Shown: positions 49,539 to 59,372, counted from the first letter of the stretch. The stretch is DNA of 64,000 bases from DSUN01 sp035527715 (GCA_035527715.1 DATKZY010000021.1:1-64000), one strand, 5' to 3'. Notes: a model not told the origin generated them from the sequence alone. A program made the numbers and translations.

Positions 49539-52500
49539 TCACATGTGGTGCCCATCCGCCTCATGGCCCGCGCCTCCGGCCCTGTTCGAGATGATCAGCC
49601 CTCCCTGCTCGGCGTCCTCTGTGGCTGATCCTGGTCCGGGGGGCGCGCCTGGTCGAGGGCCATCAGCACGCGCAGGCCCGCGGCGTCGCCGGGCTTCGAC
49701 GGGCACGCCGAGGGCCTGGGCCGTCTCCTCCTGCCGCCGCTTCGCCTCCGCCGCGTCGAAGGGCCATTCGGTGTTGACCTTCCAGGTCTCGGCCTTCACT
49801 TTGGGGGCAGGCTCGGGCGCGGGGGCGGGACCGGCGAAAGCAATGGGCATGGAAACGCGGAAGCCAAACGGGAAGTAGTTGCCGTGGCCTTCGGGGAAGT
49901 AGAGCCGGTATGTGGATCGGCAAACGCCAGCAGCGTACTCCCATGAGCCACCTCGGAGAACACGCTCTCCTTCTCCAGTCACACTGATTGGGTCGCTCTG
50001 GAATCCCTCAGCGTAACGTCCACTCCCATCCTGGCACCACTCCGACACGTTGCCGTGTAGGTCATACAAGCCCCAGGGATTCGGCTTCCTGCCGCCCACG
50101 GGGTGAGTGCTCCTGCCTGCATTGTCGTGCCACCAGGCGTACTGGCTCAACTCCTCCTTCGCGTTGCCGAAGTGGAACTGTGTTGCGGACCCTGCCCGAC
50201 AGGCATACTCCCACTGGGCCTCGGTCGGCAAGCTGGAACCTTTCCTGGGGTCCGACTTGTTCAGCCGAGAGAGGAAGCTCTGGCAATCGTGCCAGTTCAC
50301 CTGCTCCACCGGGTTCGCCGCAGCCTGGAATTTGCTTGGATTGCGGGGCATCATAGCCTGCCATTGCTCTTGCGTCACCTCATACTTGCCGAGCCAGAAA
50401 GGCCTCGTGATTCTCACGCGATGTTGGGACAGTTCACGTTCGTACTCCTGCAGTTTCCCCCCATAGAGCTTGGCAAGCTCCTCTGCTGACGGCTTCTCGG
50501 GGCTGCCCATGAGGAACTCGCCTGCGGGGATGAGGACCAGGGTCATCTTCACCCCGTTGCCGAGATCAAGGTCCTGCTCGACGGGCACGCCGAGGGCCTT
50601 GGCCGTCTCCTCCTGCCGCCGCTTCGCCTCCTTCTCGTCGAACGGCCATTCGGTATAGACCTTCCACGCCCCGGCCTTCGGCTCGGCTGCGGGCTCGGCA
50701 GGGCCGGGACGGGGAAGTTCGATGGACATAGCGATGCGGAACCCGATATAAGGCGTCCAGAGGCTCTGTTTGCCAGGCCCTCTGTATGCAGAGCGACAAT
50801 GTCCGCCTTGATCACGACATGAGCCACCGCGCACAACCCTGATGTCTCCCTCGACTGCCCCCGTCGGGTCAGTTGCCGCCTTCGTGCTGTACTCGGCATA
50901 CCCGTCCTGGCACCACTCCGCGACATTGCCGTGCATGTCGTGGAATCCCCAGGCATTGGCCTCGGCAAGACCTACCTGCTGATGTCTTGAGTCTGCCACC
51001 CCTTTGAGCCAAGCATATCGCCCAAGCAAGTGGGCTCCGTCGCCAAAGCAGAATTCTGTATCACTTCCCGCACGACAGGCATACTCCCATTCCGCTTCCG
51101 TCGGCAGGCGGAACCCCTTGCGCGTGGACCTGGCGTTCAGTTTCCCAAGGAACCCCTGACAGCCATTCCAGGTGACTTCCTCAACGGGTTCTCTGGGGGC
51201 TTGGTGTTTGCTTGGATTGTCCCCTGCCACGGCCTGCCACTGCTCTTGAGTCAACTCATGCTTCCCGAGCCAGAATGGCTTGGTGATTCTCACCCGATGT
51301 TGGGGGCGCTCACGTTCGTACTCTTCCGCCTTCCCACCGTAGAGCTTCACAAGCTCCTCGGGCGACGGCTTCTCGGGGCTGCCCATGAGGAATTCGCCCG
51401 CGGGGATGAGCACCATCGTCATCTTCACCCCGTTGCCCAAGTCCACGTCCTGCTCGACGGGCACGCCGAGGGCCTTGGCGGTCTCCTCCTGGCGCCGCTT
51501 GGCCTCCGCCGCGTCGAAGGGCCACTCGGTGTAGACGTTCCACGCCCCAGCCTTCGGCGCGGGTGGCGGCAGAGGCGCCTGCGCGCCCGACTGGGGTTGG
51601 GGAGCAGCGGGAATCGTCGTGGCGACCACGCACACCCGACACCCGTAGTTGTCGTGCTGCCCGGTCGCCGGGCCGCGCATGCCGCGGCGGGCCGAGCGAC
51701 AGTTCCACGGAGCGCCCATCCAGGGACCGCCCCGCGCGACCCGGACGTCGCCAGCACCTGGGCCTTTGGGGTCCACCTGGGCTGCTGTGTCATACGGCGC
51801 AAACCAGTCCTCGCACCACTCCCACACGTTGCCGAGCATGTCGTGCAGGCCCCAGGCGTTGGGCCTGGCCTCGCCCACGGGGTGCGTCGAGCCGCCCGAG
51901 TTGCCACTGAACCATGCGTGTTGTGGCAGGGCGGCCTGGCTGTCGCCGAAGTAGAACTCCGTGGGGGCCCCCGCGCGGCAGGCGTACTCCCATTCCGCCT
52001 CGGTCGGCAGCCGACACGGCTTCCTCAACTCCGCGCTGAACTTCTGGAGAAAGCCCTGGCAGTCGTTCCAGTTCACCCGTTCCACCGGATTCTGGGACTT
52101 GGGCTTGAACCGGCTGGGATTGTCGCCCATGACCGCCTCCCACTGCGCCTGGGTGACCTCGGTCTTGCCGAGCCAGAAAGGCTTGCTGATCTTCACCCGA
52201 CGCTGAGGAAACTCCCGCTGCATCTCGTCCACCAGGCCGCCGACGAAGGTTTTCTGCAGTTGCTCGGGGCTTGTGGTCGGCGGGCTGCCCATGAGGAATT
52301 CGCCGGCGGGGATGAGGACGAAGGTCATTTTCACGCCGTTGCCGATGTCAATGTCCTGCTCGACGGGCACGCCGAGGGCCTTGGCCGTCTCCTCCTGGCG
52401 GCGCTTGGCCTCCGCCGCGTCGAAGGGCCACTGGGTGTAGACGGTCCACTGGGCGGAAGAGGGGGGCGGTTTTCGGTTATCGGTTGTCGGTTGTCGGGGT

Positions 52501-53762
52501 GTAGAGGGAGGGGCCACAGCCGAGGCCTGCCCTGAGCCTTGCCGAAGGGGCGGCTGTGCTACACGGGGACCCCGAAGGACGAGGACGACGACGAGGACGA
52601 GGACGATTGCAGAGCCGGCGATGAGGGCAAGGCGGACGCGGGGCAGGGGCGCCCCGCCTACAGGCCGGCGGCGGGCGGGCCGCAGCGGCTTGTCCTGCGG
52701 CGGCAGAGTCCGAGTGGGGGTCGAGGGCGAGACGGGTTCGCGGCGTGGGGACACGCCGCCCACAGCCGGGGAGACGCGGGGCACAGAGGCCCCGCCCACA
52801 ACGCGGCGGCGGGGGGAGGCGCCGCCCACCTTGATGCGGTCGAGGGCGTCGAGGAGCTCGGCGGCGGTCTGGAAGCGCTCGGCAGGGTCCTTGCGGAGGA
52901 GGCGTCGGACGATGCTGCACAGGGCGGCCGGGGCGTCGGGCGCGGCCTCGCCCAGGGGCTGGACCTCGGCGCGGTAGTGCTTGAGGATCAGTTCGGCGGC
53001 GGTGGCGCCCTCGAAGGGGGGCCGCCCCGCGAGGAGGTGGTAGAAGGTTGCGCCGAGGGAGTAGAGGTCGCTCCGCGCGTCGGACGGCTTGGCCTCGGCA
53101 ATCTCGGGCGGCATGTAGAGGGGCGTGCCGAGCGACGCGCCGGTGGCTGTCACGCTCACGTCCAGCCCCGCGCGTTTGGCGAGGCCGAAGTCGGCCACCT
53201 TCACCAGCCCGTCGCTCGTCAGAAGCAGGTTCGCGGGCTTGATGTCGCGGTGGACGATTCCCGCGGCGTGCGCCTTGGCGAGGGCGGAGGCGACCTGCTT
53301 CAGATAGGCCAGCGCCAGGTCAGGGGCCAGCCGGCCCACGCGCTTGAGGACCTGGGACAGGCTCTCGCCGTCCACAAGCTCCATGGCGATGAAGTGGTGG
53401 CCCTTGTCCTGGCCGACGACGATGACCTGGACGATGTTGGGGTGGTTGAGGGCAGCGGCGGCGCGTGCCTCGCGGCTGAAGCGCTCGAGGAAGCTCGCGT
53501 CGGCGGCGTATTCCTGGGGCAGGACCTTGATGGCGACGAGGCGGTCGAGCGATGCCTGGCGTGCCTTGTAGACGGCGCCCATGCCGCCGCGGCCGAGGAG
53601 CGCGACGATCTCGAAGTCGCCGAGCGACTGGCCGAGGAGGGGATCGAGATTGTCGGGCGGCTGGGACAAGGAGAAGACCCACCACGGAGGCACGGAGAGC
53701 ACGGAGAAGAAGCGGACGGGAGCAATGGTAATCCGGGCGGGGGGAGGAGTCAAGCCTTGCAC
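49539..53762 (-). CDS. Membrane Ser/Thr kinase with three tandem FGE-like domains and a fourth remnant
   Basis: 1407 aa; the start is uncertain because the GTG at 53762 lacks a ribosome site and the first 35 residues come from a CACGGAG word repeat. The kinase domain spans about 50-310: GRGGMGAVYKA (glycine loop), Lys79, HRDIKPANLL (171-180) and DFGLAKR (191-197). One membrane span (LALIAGSAIVLVLVVVLVL, about 378-396) leads outside. Three FGE/sulfatase-modifying-factor-type domains follow, each opened by WPFDAAEAKRRQEETAKALG and containing LPTEAEWEYACRAG, GNVWEWC and RGG-type motifs. A fourth opener then ends abruptly after GVPVE and continues as low-complexity sequence, suggesting loss of a fourth unit or a frameshift near 49695. 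It probably transmits an external signal inward. Confidence 0.85.
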   Translation of the reverse strand: MQGLTPPPARITIAPVRFFSVLSVPPWWVFSLSQPPDNLDPLLGQSLGDFEIVALLGRGGMGAVYKARQASLDRLVAIKVLPQEYAADASFLERFSREARAAAALNHPNIVQVIVVGQDKGHHFIAMELVDGESLSQVLKRVGRLAPDLALAYLKQVASALAKAHAAGIVHRDIKPANLLLTSDGLVKVADFGLAKRAGLDVSVTATGASLGTPLYMPPEIAEAKPSDARSDLYSLGATFYHLLAGRPPFEGATAAELILKHYRAEVQPLGEAAPDAPAALCSIVRRLLRKDPAERFQTAAELLDALDRIKVGGASPRRRVVGGASVPRVSPAVGGVSPRREPVSPSTPTRTLPPQDKPLRPARRRPVGGAPLPRVRLALIAGSAIVLVLVVVLVLRGPRVAQPPLRQGSGQASAVAPPSTPRQPTTDNRKPPPSSAQWTVYTQWPFDAAEAKRRQEETAKALGVPVEQDIDIGNGVKMTFVLIPAGEFLMGSPPTTSPEQLQKTFVGGLVDEMQREFPQRRVKISKPFWLGKTEVTQAQWEAVMGDNPSRFKPKSQNPVERVNWNDCQGFLQKFSAELRKPCRLPTEAEWEYACRAGAPTEFYFGDSQAALPQHAWFSGNSGGSTHPVGEARPNAWGLHDMLGNVWEWCEDWFAPYDTAAQVDPKGPGAGDVRVARGGPWMGAPWNCRSARRGMRGPATGQHDNYGCRVCVVATTIPAAPQPQSGAQAPLPPPAPKAGAWNVYTEWPFDAAEAKRRQEETAKALGVPVEQDVDLGNGVKMTMVLIPAGEFLMGSPEKPSPEELVKLYGGKAEEYERERPQHRVRITKPFWLGKHELTQEQWQAVAGDNPSKHQAPREPVEEVTWNGCQGFLGKLNARSTRKGFRLPTEAEWEYACRAGSDTEFCFGDGAHLLGRYAWLKGVADSRHQQVGLAEANAWGFHDMHGNVAEWCQDGYAEYSTKAATDPTGAVEGDIRVVRGGSCRDQGGHCRSAYRGPGKQSLWTPYIGFRIAMSIELPRPGPAEPAAEPKAGAWKVYTEWPFDEKEAKRRQEETAKALGVPVEQDLDLGNGVKMTLVLIPAGEFLMGSPEKPSAEELAKLYGGKLQEYERELSQHRVRITRPFWLGKYEVTQEQWQAMMPRNPSKFQAAANPVEQVNWHDCQSFLSRLNKSDPRKGSSLPTEAQWEYACRAGSATQFHFGNAKEELSQYAWWHDNAGRSTHPVGGRKPNPWGLYDLHGNVSEWCQDGSGRYAEGFQSDPISVTGEGERVLRGGSWEYAAGVCRSTYRLYFPEGHGNYFPFGFRVSMPIAFAGPAPAPEPAPKVKAETWKVNTEWPFDAAEAKRRQEETAQALGVPVEARRRRGPARADGPRPGAPPGPGSATEDAEQGGLIISNRAGGAGHEADGHHM
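52469..52829. repeat. Kinase juxtamembrane linker assembled from dispersed repeats
   Basis: Contains a CGGTTATCGGTTGTCGG word repeat (52469-52499), a CCCTGAGCCTTGCCGAAGG element encoding PLRQGSGQAS (about 52527-52553), and copies of the 25-nt palindrome at 52637-52661, 52739-52763, 52775-52799 and a degenerate one at 52804-52829, translated as VGGAPLPRV, VGGVSPRRE, VGGASVPRV and VGGASPRRR. Confidence 0.85.
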
Positions 53763-53812
53763 GACGGCGGGCGATGCGCGATGATAGCGGTCGTGTACGA
53801 GAAGACAAAGCT

Positions 53813-54050
53813 TGCCCCGCCCCCACCGAGCTTGCCTCGGTGGAGCGAGGATTGGCGACTACCGCGGCGGCATCCCCCCATCCCTCTCCCTTGCAGGGAG
53901 AGGGCAGGGTGAGGGTGGGGCTTTGGGATTGGGACAGGCGCTCGACCCTCCCCCTGCCCCCTCCCTGAGAGGGAGGGGGGTCGGTTGGTGGCGTGGCTCT
54001 TAGTGGCCAATCCCTCGCCCCACCGACACGAGGTCGGTGGGGGCGTGGAA
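53813..54050. mobile_element. Composite inverted-repeat element
   Basis: The outer 50 bp on each side are imperfect inverted repeats (TAGTCGCCAATCC-like versus TAGTGGCCAATCCC, each with a CCACCGA hairpin, e.g. CCCCACCGAC-ACGAG-GTCGGTGGGG at 54018-54042). Inside lie two inverted CCCTCTCCC/GGGAGAGGG palindromes. It fills the 53763-54069 gap between the divergent kinase and lyase-like genes. No transposase. Confidence 0.6.
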
Positions 54051-54069
54051 CCTATTCTGGAGGATCGCA

Positions 54070-54990
54070 ATGGCAGAGCACATCACGGGCCTGGTGGCGG
54101 CGCCGTTCACGGCGTTTCATTCGGACGGGAGCCTGCATCTCGACAAGATCGAGTACCAGGCGGAGTCGCTCTTCCTCAGCGGGGTGAGCGGGGCGTTCGT
54201 GTGCGGGACGACGGGGGAGAGCCTGTCGCTGACGGTGGCGGAGCGGATGGCGGTGGCGGAGCGGTGGAAGGCGGTGGCCACCGAGGGGCTGGCCGTGATC
54301 GTCCACGTGGGGCACCCGTGCCTGGAGGACTCGCGGGCCCTGGCCGCGCACGCGCAGAAGCTCGGGGCGCGAGCCATCGGGGCGATGGCGCCCTGCTTCT
54401 TCCGGCCAGCCAACGTGGATGACTTGGTGGCGTGGTGCGCGGAGGTGGCGGCGGCCGCGCCCGAGCTGCCGTTCTACTACTACCACATCCCCTCGATGAC
54501 GGGGGTGAACTTCCCCGTGGCCGATTTCCTGGAGCGGGGGGCCGACCGCATCCCGACGCTTGCGGGCGCGAAGTTCACCTACGAGAACCTGATGGACTAC
54601 CATCGCTGCCTGACGCTGCGCGGCGGGCGGTTCGATATGCTGTTCGGCCGCGACGAGATTCTGCTCTCGGCCCTGGTGCTGGGCGCGAAGGGTGCCGTGG
54701 GCACGACCTACAACTTCGCCGCCCCGCTCTACCGGCGCGTCGTCGCGGCGCACGAGCGGGGCGACCTGGCGGCCGCCCAGGCCGAGCAGCATCGCGCGGC
54801 CGAGATGATCGCGGCCCTCGTGCGCCACGGCGGCCTGCCGGCGTTCAAGGCCGTGATGAAGATGATTCGGGTGGACTGCGGCCCGGTGCGCCCGCCGCTG
54901 CGCGAGCTCACGCTCGAGGAGCGCCACCACCTGCACCAGGACCTGGAGCGCATGGGCTTCTTCGACTACTGCTCGCGCTGCCAGCCGTAG
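54070..54990 (+). CDS. Dihydrodipicolinate synthase / N-acetylneuraminate lyase family protein
   Basis: 306 aa; ATG after GGAGG. A (beta/alpha)8 aldolase: GAFVCGTTGESLSLTVAER carries the carboxylate-binding GTTGE motif, LPFYYYHIPSMTGVNF the catalytic Tyr, and LAGAKFTYENL the Schiff-base Lys. GAVGTTYNFAAPLYR matches the GAVGSTYN segment of N-acetylneuraminate lyases more than that of lysine-pathway DapA enzymes. The likely reaction is cleavage or synthesis of a 2-keto acid such as sialic acid. No other sialic acid genes are adjacent, though murQ and anmK (amino-sugar recycling) are 6 kb away. Confidence 0.87.
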   Translation: MAEHITGLVAAPFTAFHSDGSLHLDKIEYQAESLFLSGVSGAFVCGTTGESLSLTVAERMAVAERWKAVATEGLAVIVHVGHPCLEDSRALAAHAQKLGARAIGAMAPCFFRPANVDDLVAWCAEVAAAAPELPFYYYHIPSMTGVNFPVADFLERGADRIPTLAGAKFTYENLMDYHRCLTLRGGRFDMLFGRDEILLSALVLGAKGAVGTTYNFAAPLYRRVVAAHERGDLAAAQAEQHRAAEMIAALVRHGGLPAFKAVMKMIRVDCGPVRPPLRELTLEERHHLHQDLERMGFFDYCSRCQP

Positions 54991-55041
54991 CATGGGCCGC
55001 CTCGCGCCGAGCTCAGGTTCCCGTCGGGTCGCAGGACGCGC

Positions 55042-55986
55042 TCACGGTGCCCCGCCGGTGACGGTGCGGATCTGGGCGATCATGGCGTCGGCGGCGGCGG
55101 CGACGGCCTCGCGCCAGCGGGCCTCGCCGAACTGGCGGTCGTAGGGGGAGACGGCGTGGGCGAAGATGACGCTGCGCGACGCGCTGACGAGGGCGCCGCG
55201 CCCGCGGGCGTCGAAGGCCCGCGCCACCTCGGCCGGGCCGGCCCCCTGGGCGCCGAAGCCGGGCACCAGGAACCAGGCCTGCGGCATCAGGCGCCGCAGC
55301 TTCTCGGCATCGATGGGCTGGGTGCCGGCGACGACGGCCCCGACGCAGCTGTAGCCGCAGCGGCCCACCTGCGCCTTGCCCCACTCGTGGACGAGTGCGC
55401 CCATGCGCATGAAGAACGGCACGCCCTTGCACGAGAGGTTCTGGATCCGGTCGGCGCTGGGGTTGGTGGTGCGGACGAGGACGAAGAGCCCGCGGTCGCG
55501 CCGCGCAGCGTGGCGGATGAAGGGCTCGACGCCGTCGAGGCCGAAGTAGGGGTTCACCGTGCAGGCGTCGGCGCCCAGGTCGAAGAGCTCCTCGCCCAGC
55601 ACCGAGGCGCCGCCCAGGTGGCCCTCCGCATAGGCGTCCGCCGTCGAGCCGATGTCGCACCGCTTGATGTCCGCGATGACGATCAGCCCGGCGCGCTTCG
55701 CGCGACCCACGGTGTCCACGTAGGCCTGGTAGCCCAACGGCCCGAAGCGCTCGAAGAAGGCGGCCTGGACCTTCACGACGGGCACCTTGGGCGCCACGAT
55801 GTCAATCACCTCGCCGCAGAAGACCCGCAGGGCCTCGGCGGCGACCTCGCAGGTGAGCGGCCCCTGCCCGATGACCCGCTGGCGCAGGGAGGAGGGAATG
55901 GCTTCCAGCCGCGGGTCGAGCCCCACCACGCACGGGTTCCTCTTGGCCTCCACCGCCTCGGCGAGCCGGTCGGCGAAATGAGCCAT
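55042..55986 (-). CDS. pyrF: Orotidine 5'-phosphate decarboxylase
   Basis: 314 aa, the longer bacterial type. CVVGLDPRLEAIP, LIVIADIKRCDIGSTADAYA (with the catalytic Asp-Lys-Asp set) and TVNPYFGLDGVEPFIRHA are diagnostic; FLVPGFGAQGAGPAEVARAF is the phosphate-binding end. It decarboxylates OMP to UMP in pyrimidine synthesis. The glutamine amidotransferase gene lies 13 bp upstream on the same strand, so the two may be co-transcribed. Confidence 0.93.
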   Translation of the reverse strand: MAHFADRLAEAVEAKRNPCVVGLDPRLEAIPSSLRQRVIGQGPLTCEVAAEALRVFCGEVIDIVAPKVPVVKVQAAFFERFGPLGYQAYVDTVGRAKRAGLIVIADIKRCDIGSTADAYAEGHLGGASVLGEELFDLGADACTVNPYFGLDGVEPFIRHAARRDRGLFVLVRTTNPSADRIQNLSCKGVPFFMRMGALVHEWGKAQVGRCGYSCVGAVVAGTQPIDAEKLRRLMPQAWFLVPGFGAQGAGPAEVARAFDARGRGALVSASRSVIFAHAVSPYDRQFGEARWREAVAAAADAMIAQIRTVTGGAP

Positions 55987-55999
55987 CGAACGCTCCTGC

Positions 56000-56557
<558 letters not shown>

Positions 56558-56659
56558 GATCACGGCAGCGCGCCTGACAAGGCCCTCACGGCCCCTCGCC
56601 GCCAGCACTATACCGGGCGGCAGCGGCGGAGTCAACCTCGCAAGGGGGAGATCAGGCGG

Positions 56660-56725
56660 ATGGGACCTATGGGACGAATGGGACGTATCGGAGGCGGCGG
56701 GCGACGGGTCCCAACCGTCCCATCG
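56660..56725. repeat. GGGACC word-repeat hairpin
   Basis: ATGGGACCTATGGGACG words on the left and GGGTCCCAACCGTCCCAT on the right, between the SPOR-protein gene and the amidotransferase gene. Confidence 0.75.
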
Positions 56726-56738
56726 GCCAGGGCTTCCC

Positions 56739-57575
56739 TCACGGCTTGATGAGCACCTCGAAGCCTTCGGCGCGCAGCTTCGCCGCCACGCGCTCCGCGT
56801 CGGCGCGCGTCGCGTAGGGGCCCACTTGCACCAGGTGCAGCGTGCCCTCGCGCGTCGCCGCCGTGCCCACGCCGGCCGGGTAGCCGCGCTCGCCGAGCAG
56901 CCGCGCATGCTCGGCCGCCTTGGCGGCGGAGGAGAGGGCGGCGACCTGAACGTAGTGCTGGCCGCCGGGCGATGTGGGCGGGAGCGACGCCCCTCCGCCG
57001 AGGCGGGCCTGGGCCCGCTCGGCATAGGGGCTGGAGCGGAACTCGGCGGCCACGCGGCGGTAATAGGTCCGCGCCTCGGCCCCGCGGCCCATGCGGTCGC
57101 AGGCCTCGGCGAGCACGAAGAGCGCCTCGTCGGCCCGCGGGCTGGCGGGGTCCTTGCTCAGGAGGTCGAGGCAGGCGGCGCGGCACTCGGCGTAGGCCCC
57201 GCGCTGGAAGTGGCAGCGGGCCAGCCCCAGGGCGGCCGAGGCCGCCAGGGCGGGGTTGGGCGAGGAGCGCAGGCACTCGCGGAACCGCGTCTGGGCCTCG
57301 GGCGTCTGCCCCTGCCGCAGGGCGATGGCCCCGAGCGCGTAGTGGGCCTCCGCCGCCTGCGGGCCGGACGCCTGGTCGCGCACGAAGTCCCGCAGAAACG
57401 GCGCGGCGGCCCCGCCGTTGCCGAGGAGGAAGAGGCGCATGCCTTCGCGGTAGCGGGCGTCGTCCCGCGGCCCGGGCACGCACGAGCAGCCATGCCACAG
57501 GGGCAGGAGCGCGGCGAGCGCCGCGACGGCGACGCCGCGCCGCACAGGCGAGCGTGGGGCCAGCGTGTCAGCCAT
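56739..57575 (-). CDS. TPR and SPOR domain exported protein
   Basis: 278 aa. N-terminal hydrophobic signal (VAVAALAALLPLWHGC). Residues about 40-195 are tetratricopeptide-like repeats (EAHYALGAIALRQGQTPEAQ, ALFVLAEACDRMGRGAEART). The C-terminus (about 205-278) is a SPOR domain (YVQVAALSSAAKAAEHARLL, TLHLVQVGPYATRADAERVA), which binds denuded peptidoglycan glycan strands at division sites. The presence of a SPOR domain fits an organism with peptidoglycan, as do murQ and anmK here. It overlaps the upstream flavodoxin gene by 8 bp. A degenerate 25-nt palindromic element is translated at 56974-57000 (GGGASLPPTSP). Confidence 0.85.
   Translation of the reverse strand: MADTLAPRSPVRRGVAVAALAALLPLWHGCSCVPGPRDDARYREGMRLFLLGNGGAAAPFLRDFVRDQASGPQAAEAHYALGAIALRQGQTPEAQTRFRECLRSSPNPALAASAALGLARCHFQRGAYAECRAACLDLLSKDPASPRADEALFVLAEACDRMGRGAEARTYYRRVAAEFRSSPYAERAQARLGGGASLPPTSPGGQHYVQVAALSSAAKAAEHARLLGERGYPAGVGTAATREGTLHLVQVGPYATRADAERVAAKLRAEGFEVLIKP
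56974..57000. repeat. 25-nt palindromic element, degenerate in-frame copy
   Basis: GTGGGCGGGAGCGACGCCCC-type sequence in the linker between the TPR and SPOR domains. The stem is imperfect. Confidence 0.5.
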
Positions 57576-58047
57576 GGAGCTTCTTCGTGATCGCGGCCAG
57601 CCGCTTGCCGTACTCGCGGCACTGGGTGCCGGCGCGCCGGTCGGGGGCGCCGATCGCCACCGGCCCGTAGTGGTCGCCCATCGGCACCCCGGGCACGACC
57701 ATGCCGTGGATCAGGAGCGCCTGGAGGATGGCCAGGATCGTGGTCTCGTTGCCCCCGCCAATGTTGGCGGAGGACGCGAAGGCGCCGCCGACCTTCCCCT
57801 CGAGCTGCCCGTGGAGCGCCACGCTGTCGTCGAGCAGCCGCTTGAGCTCCGCCGCGGGGAGGCCGTAGTACGTCGGAGAGCCGAGGACGATCGCGTCGTA
57901 GCCGAGCAGGCTGCCCGGCTCGACCTCGGCGATGGGCTTCAGGTCCACCTGCACGCCGTTCGCGGCGGCCGCGCCGGCGTGGACCAGCTCCGCCATCTTG
58001 CGGGTGTTTCCCCCGCGGGAGTAGTATGCGATCAGCATCTTGGGCAT
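57568..58047 (-). CDS. WrbA-like flavodoxin
   Basis: 159 aa. MLIAYYSRGGNTRKMAELVH is the FMN phosphate loop, IVLGSPTYYGLPAAELKRLL and ASSANIGGGNETTILAIL the further FMN contacts, as in WrbA/NAD(P)H:quinone-oxidoreductase-type flavodoxins. It is unlike the flavodoxin at 27876-28334 in detail. Its end overlaps the SPOR-protein gene by 8 bp, so the two are translationally coupled for no obvious functional reason. Confidence 0.85.
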   Translation of the reverse strand: MPKMLIAYYSRGGNTRKMAELVHAGAAAANGVQVDLKPIAEVEPGSLLGYDAIVLGSPTYYGLPAAELKRLLDDSVALHGQLEGKVGGAFASSANIGGGNETTILAILQALLIHGMVVPGVPMGDHYGPVAIGAPDRRAGTQCREYGKRLAAITKKLHG

Positions 58048-58233
58048 GGGGGCATCCTTCCTGGGTCACCGGGCTCGCCGCGTCGTCCCACACCCCCCAT
58101 TATCACAGGCCCGGCCGCCGGGTGTCAAGCCCATTCGCCTCGAGGGCGTAGGCCGTAGTCCTGGGGGCTCGCCTCGGTTGACACGGGGATCGGCCCACGC
58201 TAGAATCATGTCGGGGACCCCAGGAGGCGGACG

Positions 58234-59331
58234 GTGAAGAGCTTCGAGGAGCTGGCGAAGCAGTTGGCGGACGCGTCGAGCGCGCGCGAGCGGGTCGCGG
58301 CGGCCGAGAAGCTCTCGGAGCTGGACGACCCGCGCGTGGCTCCCGCCCTGGCGCGGGCCCTGGCCGACGCCGACCACGCGGTGCGCCAGCGCGTGGAGGC
58401 GCTGCTGGGCGAGTTCTGCCGCCGCGATCGCCAGGGGCAGCTCACGACGCTCCTGGAGGAGGCCGAGCGCGTGGCGGCCGCGCTCGCCACCGAGGCCCAG
58501 CGCCTGCGCGGCGAGATGCCCGAGGAGCGGGCCGCGCGCCCCGTCGAGCCCGTCGAGCTGCCCCAGGGCTTCGACGGCCCCGCCGCTCTCGTGCGGCTGA
58601 CGGGCGAGCCGCTGGACCTCCGGCGGGTCAGCCGCCTGATCGCCGGCGCCCTGGGGCTGCCCCCGTTCGAGGTGACGCGGGGGGTCCAGACGTCCAAGGG
58701 CTTCCTCGCGCGCGACGTGCCGGCCGCGAAGGCCCGGCGCCTCGTCGCGCAACTGGCCGAGGCCGGCGTCGCGGCGGGCGCCGTGCCGATGGCCTCGCTG
58801 CCGCCGCCCCTGAAGCCCCAGCGGCTGCGCGACCCCAGCTTCGGCCCGGAAGGCTTGCGGGGCCGCCTGCTGCCCAGCGGCGACGCGAGCGTGCCGTGGC
58901 CACAGGTCGAGCTGGCGGTCGCGGCGCGCGTGGAGATGGACATGGAGCCGACGGCCCTGGAGGAGGACTGGTCGCCGATCACCCGCCCGCTGCGGCCCCG
59001 GGGGCAGCGGCGGGCCGACCAGGAGCCGGTCTACGACTACCTGATCGAGGTCTTCCCCACCGAGCCTGCCCGGCGCCTGCGGCTGGTGACGTACGAGCTG
59101 GACTTCCACGTGATGCAGCGCCGCCCCGCGCGCTTCAACCGCGTGGCGCGGCTGGGCCGCGAGATCTTCCGCCGCGTGGCCCGCGAGCGGGTGAGCGCCG
59201 GCATCCGCCGCTTCGCCGACCACGACGACGAGGACTGGCACGACCTCACGTTCAGCTCGCCCATCGGCTACGAGGACTACGTGACCTGGCAGCGGCTGCT
59301 CCTCGCCCTGGGCCTGCCCCTGCCGAGATGA
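58234..59331 (+). CDS. HEAT-repeat protein of unknown function
   Basis: 365 aa from GTG 58234 after AGGAGG. The N-terminal 60 residues contain a HEAT-like repeat (KLSELDDPRVAPALARALAD). The middle (LVRLTGEPLDLRRVSRLIAG, GFLARDVPAAKARRLVAQLA) resembles a ferredoxin-like half-domain seen in proteins that handle bacterial peptide or amino-acid modifications. The C-terminal part (YDYLIEVFPTEPARRLRLVT, RRFADHDDEDWHDLTFSSPI) is unrecognised. No signal peptide; cytoplasmic. Confidence 0.6.
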   Translation: MKSFEELAKQLADASSARERVAAAEKLSELDDPRVAPALARALADADHAVRQRVEALLGEFCRRDRQGQLTTLLEEAERVAAALATEAQRLRGEMPEERAARPVEPVELPQGFDGPAALVRLTGEPLDLRRVSRLIAGALGLPPFEVTRGVQTSKGFLARDVPAAKARRLVAQLAEAGVAAGAVPMASLPPPLKPQRLRDPSFGPEGLRGRLLPSGDASVPWPQVELAVAARVEMDMEPTALEEDWSPITRPLRPRGQRRADQEPVYDYLIEVFPTEPARRLRLVTYELDFHVMQRRPARFNRVARLGREIFRRVARERVSAGIRRFADHDDEDWHDLTFSSPIGYEDYVTWQRLLLALGLPLPR

Positions 59332-59372
59332 GGGTTCGGGGGGAGGGGACGATGAACCCTTCTGCCGTGCTC

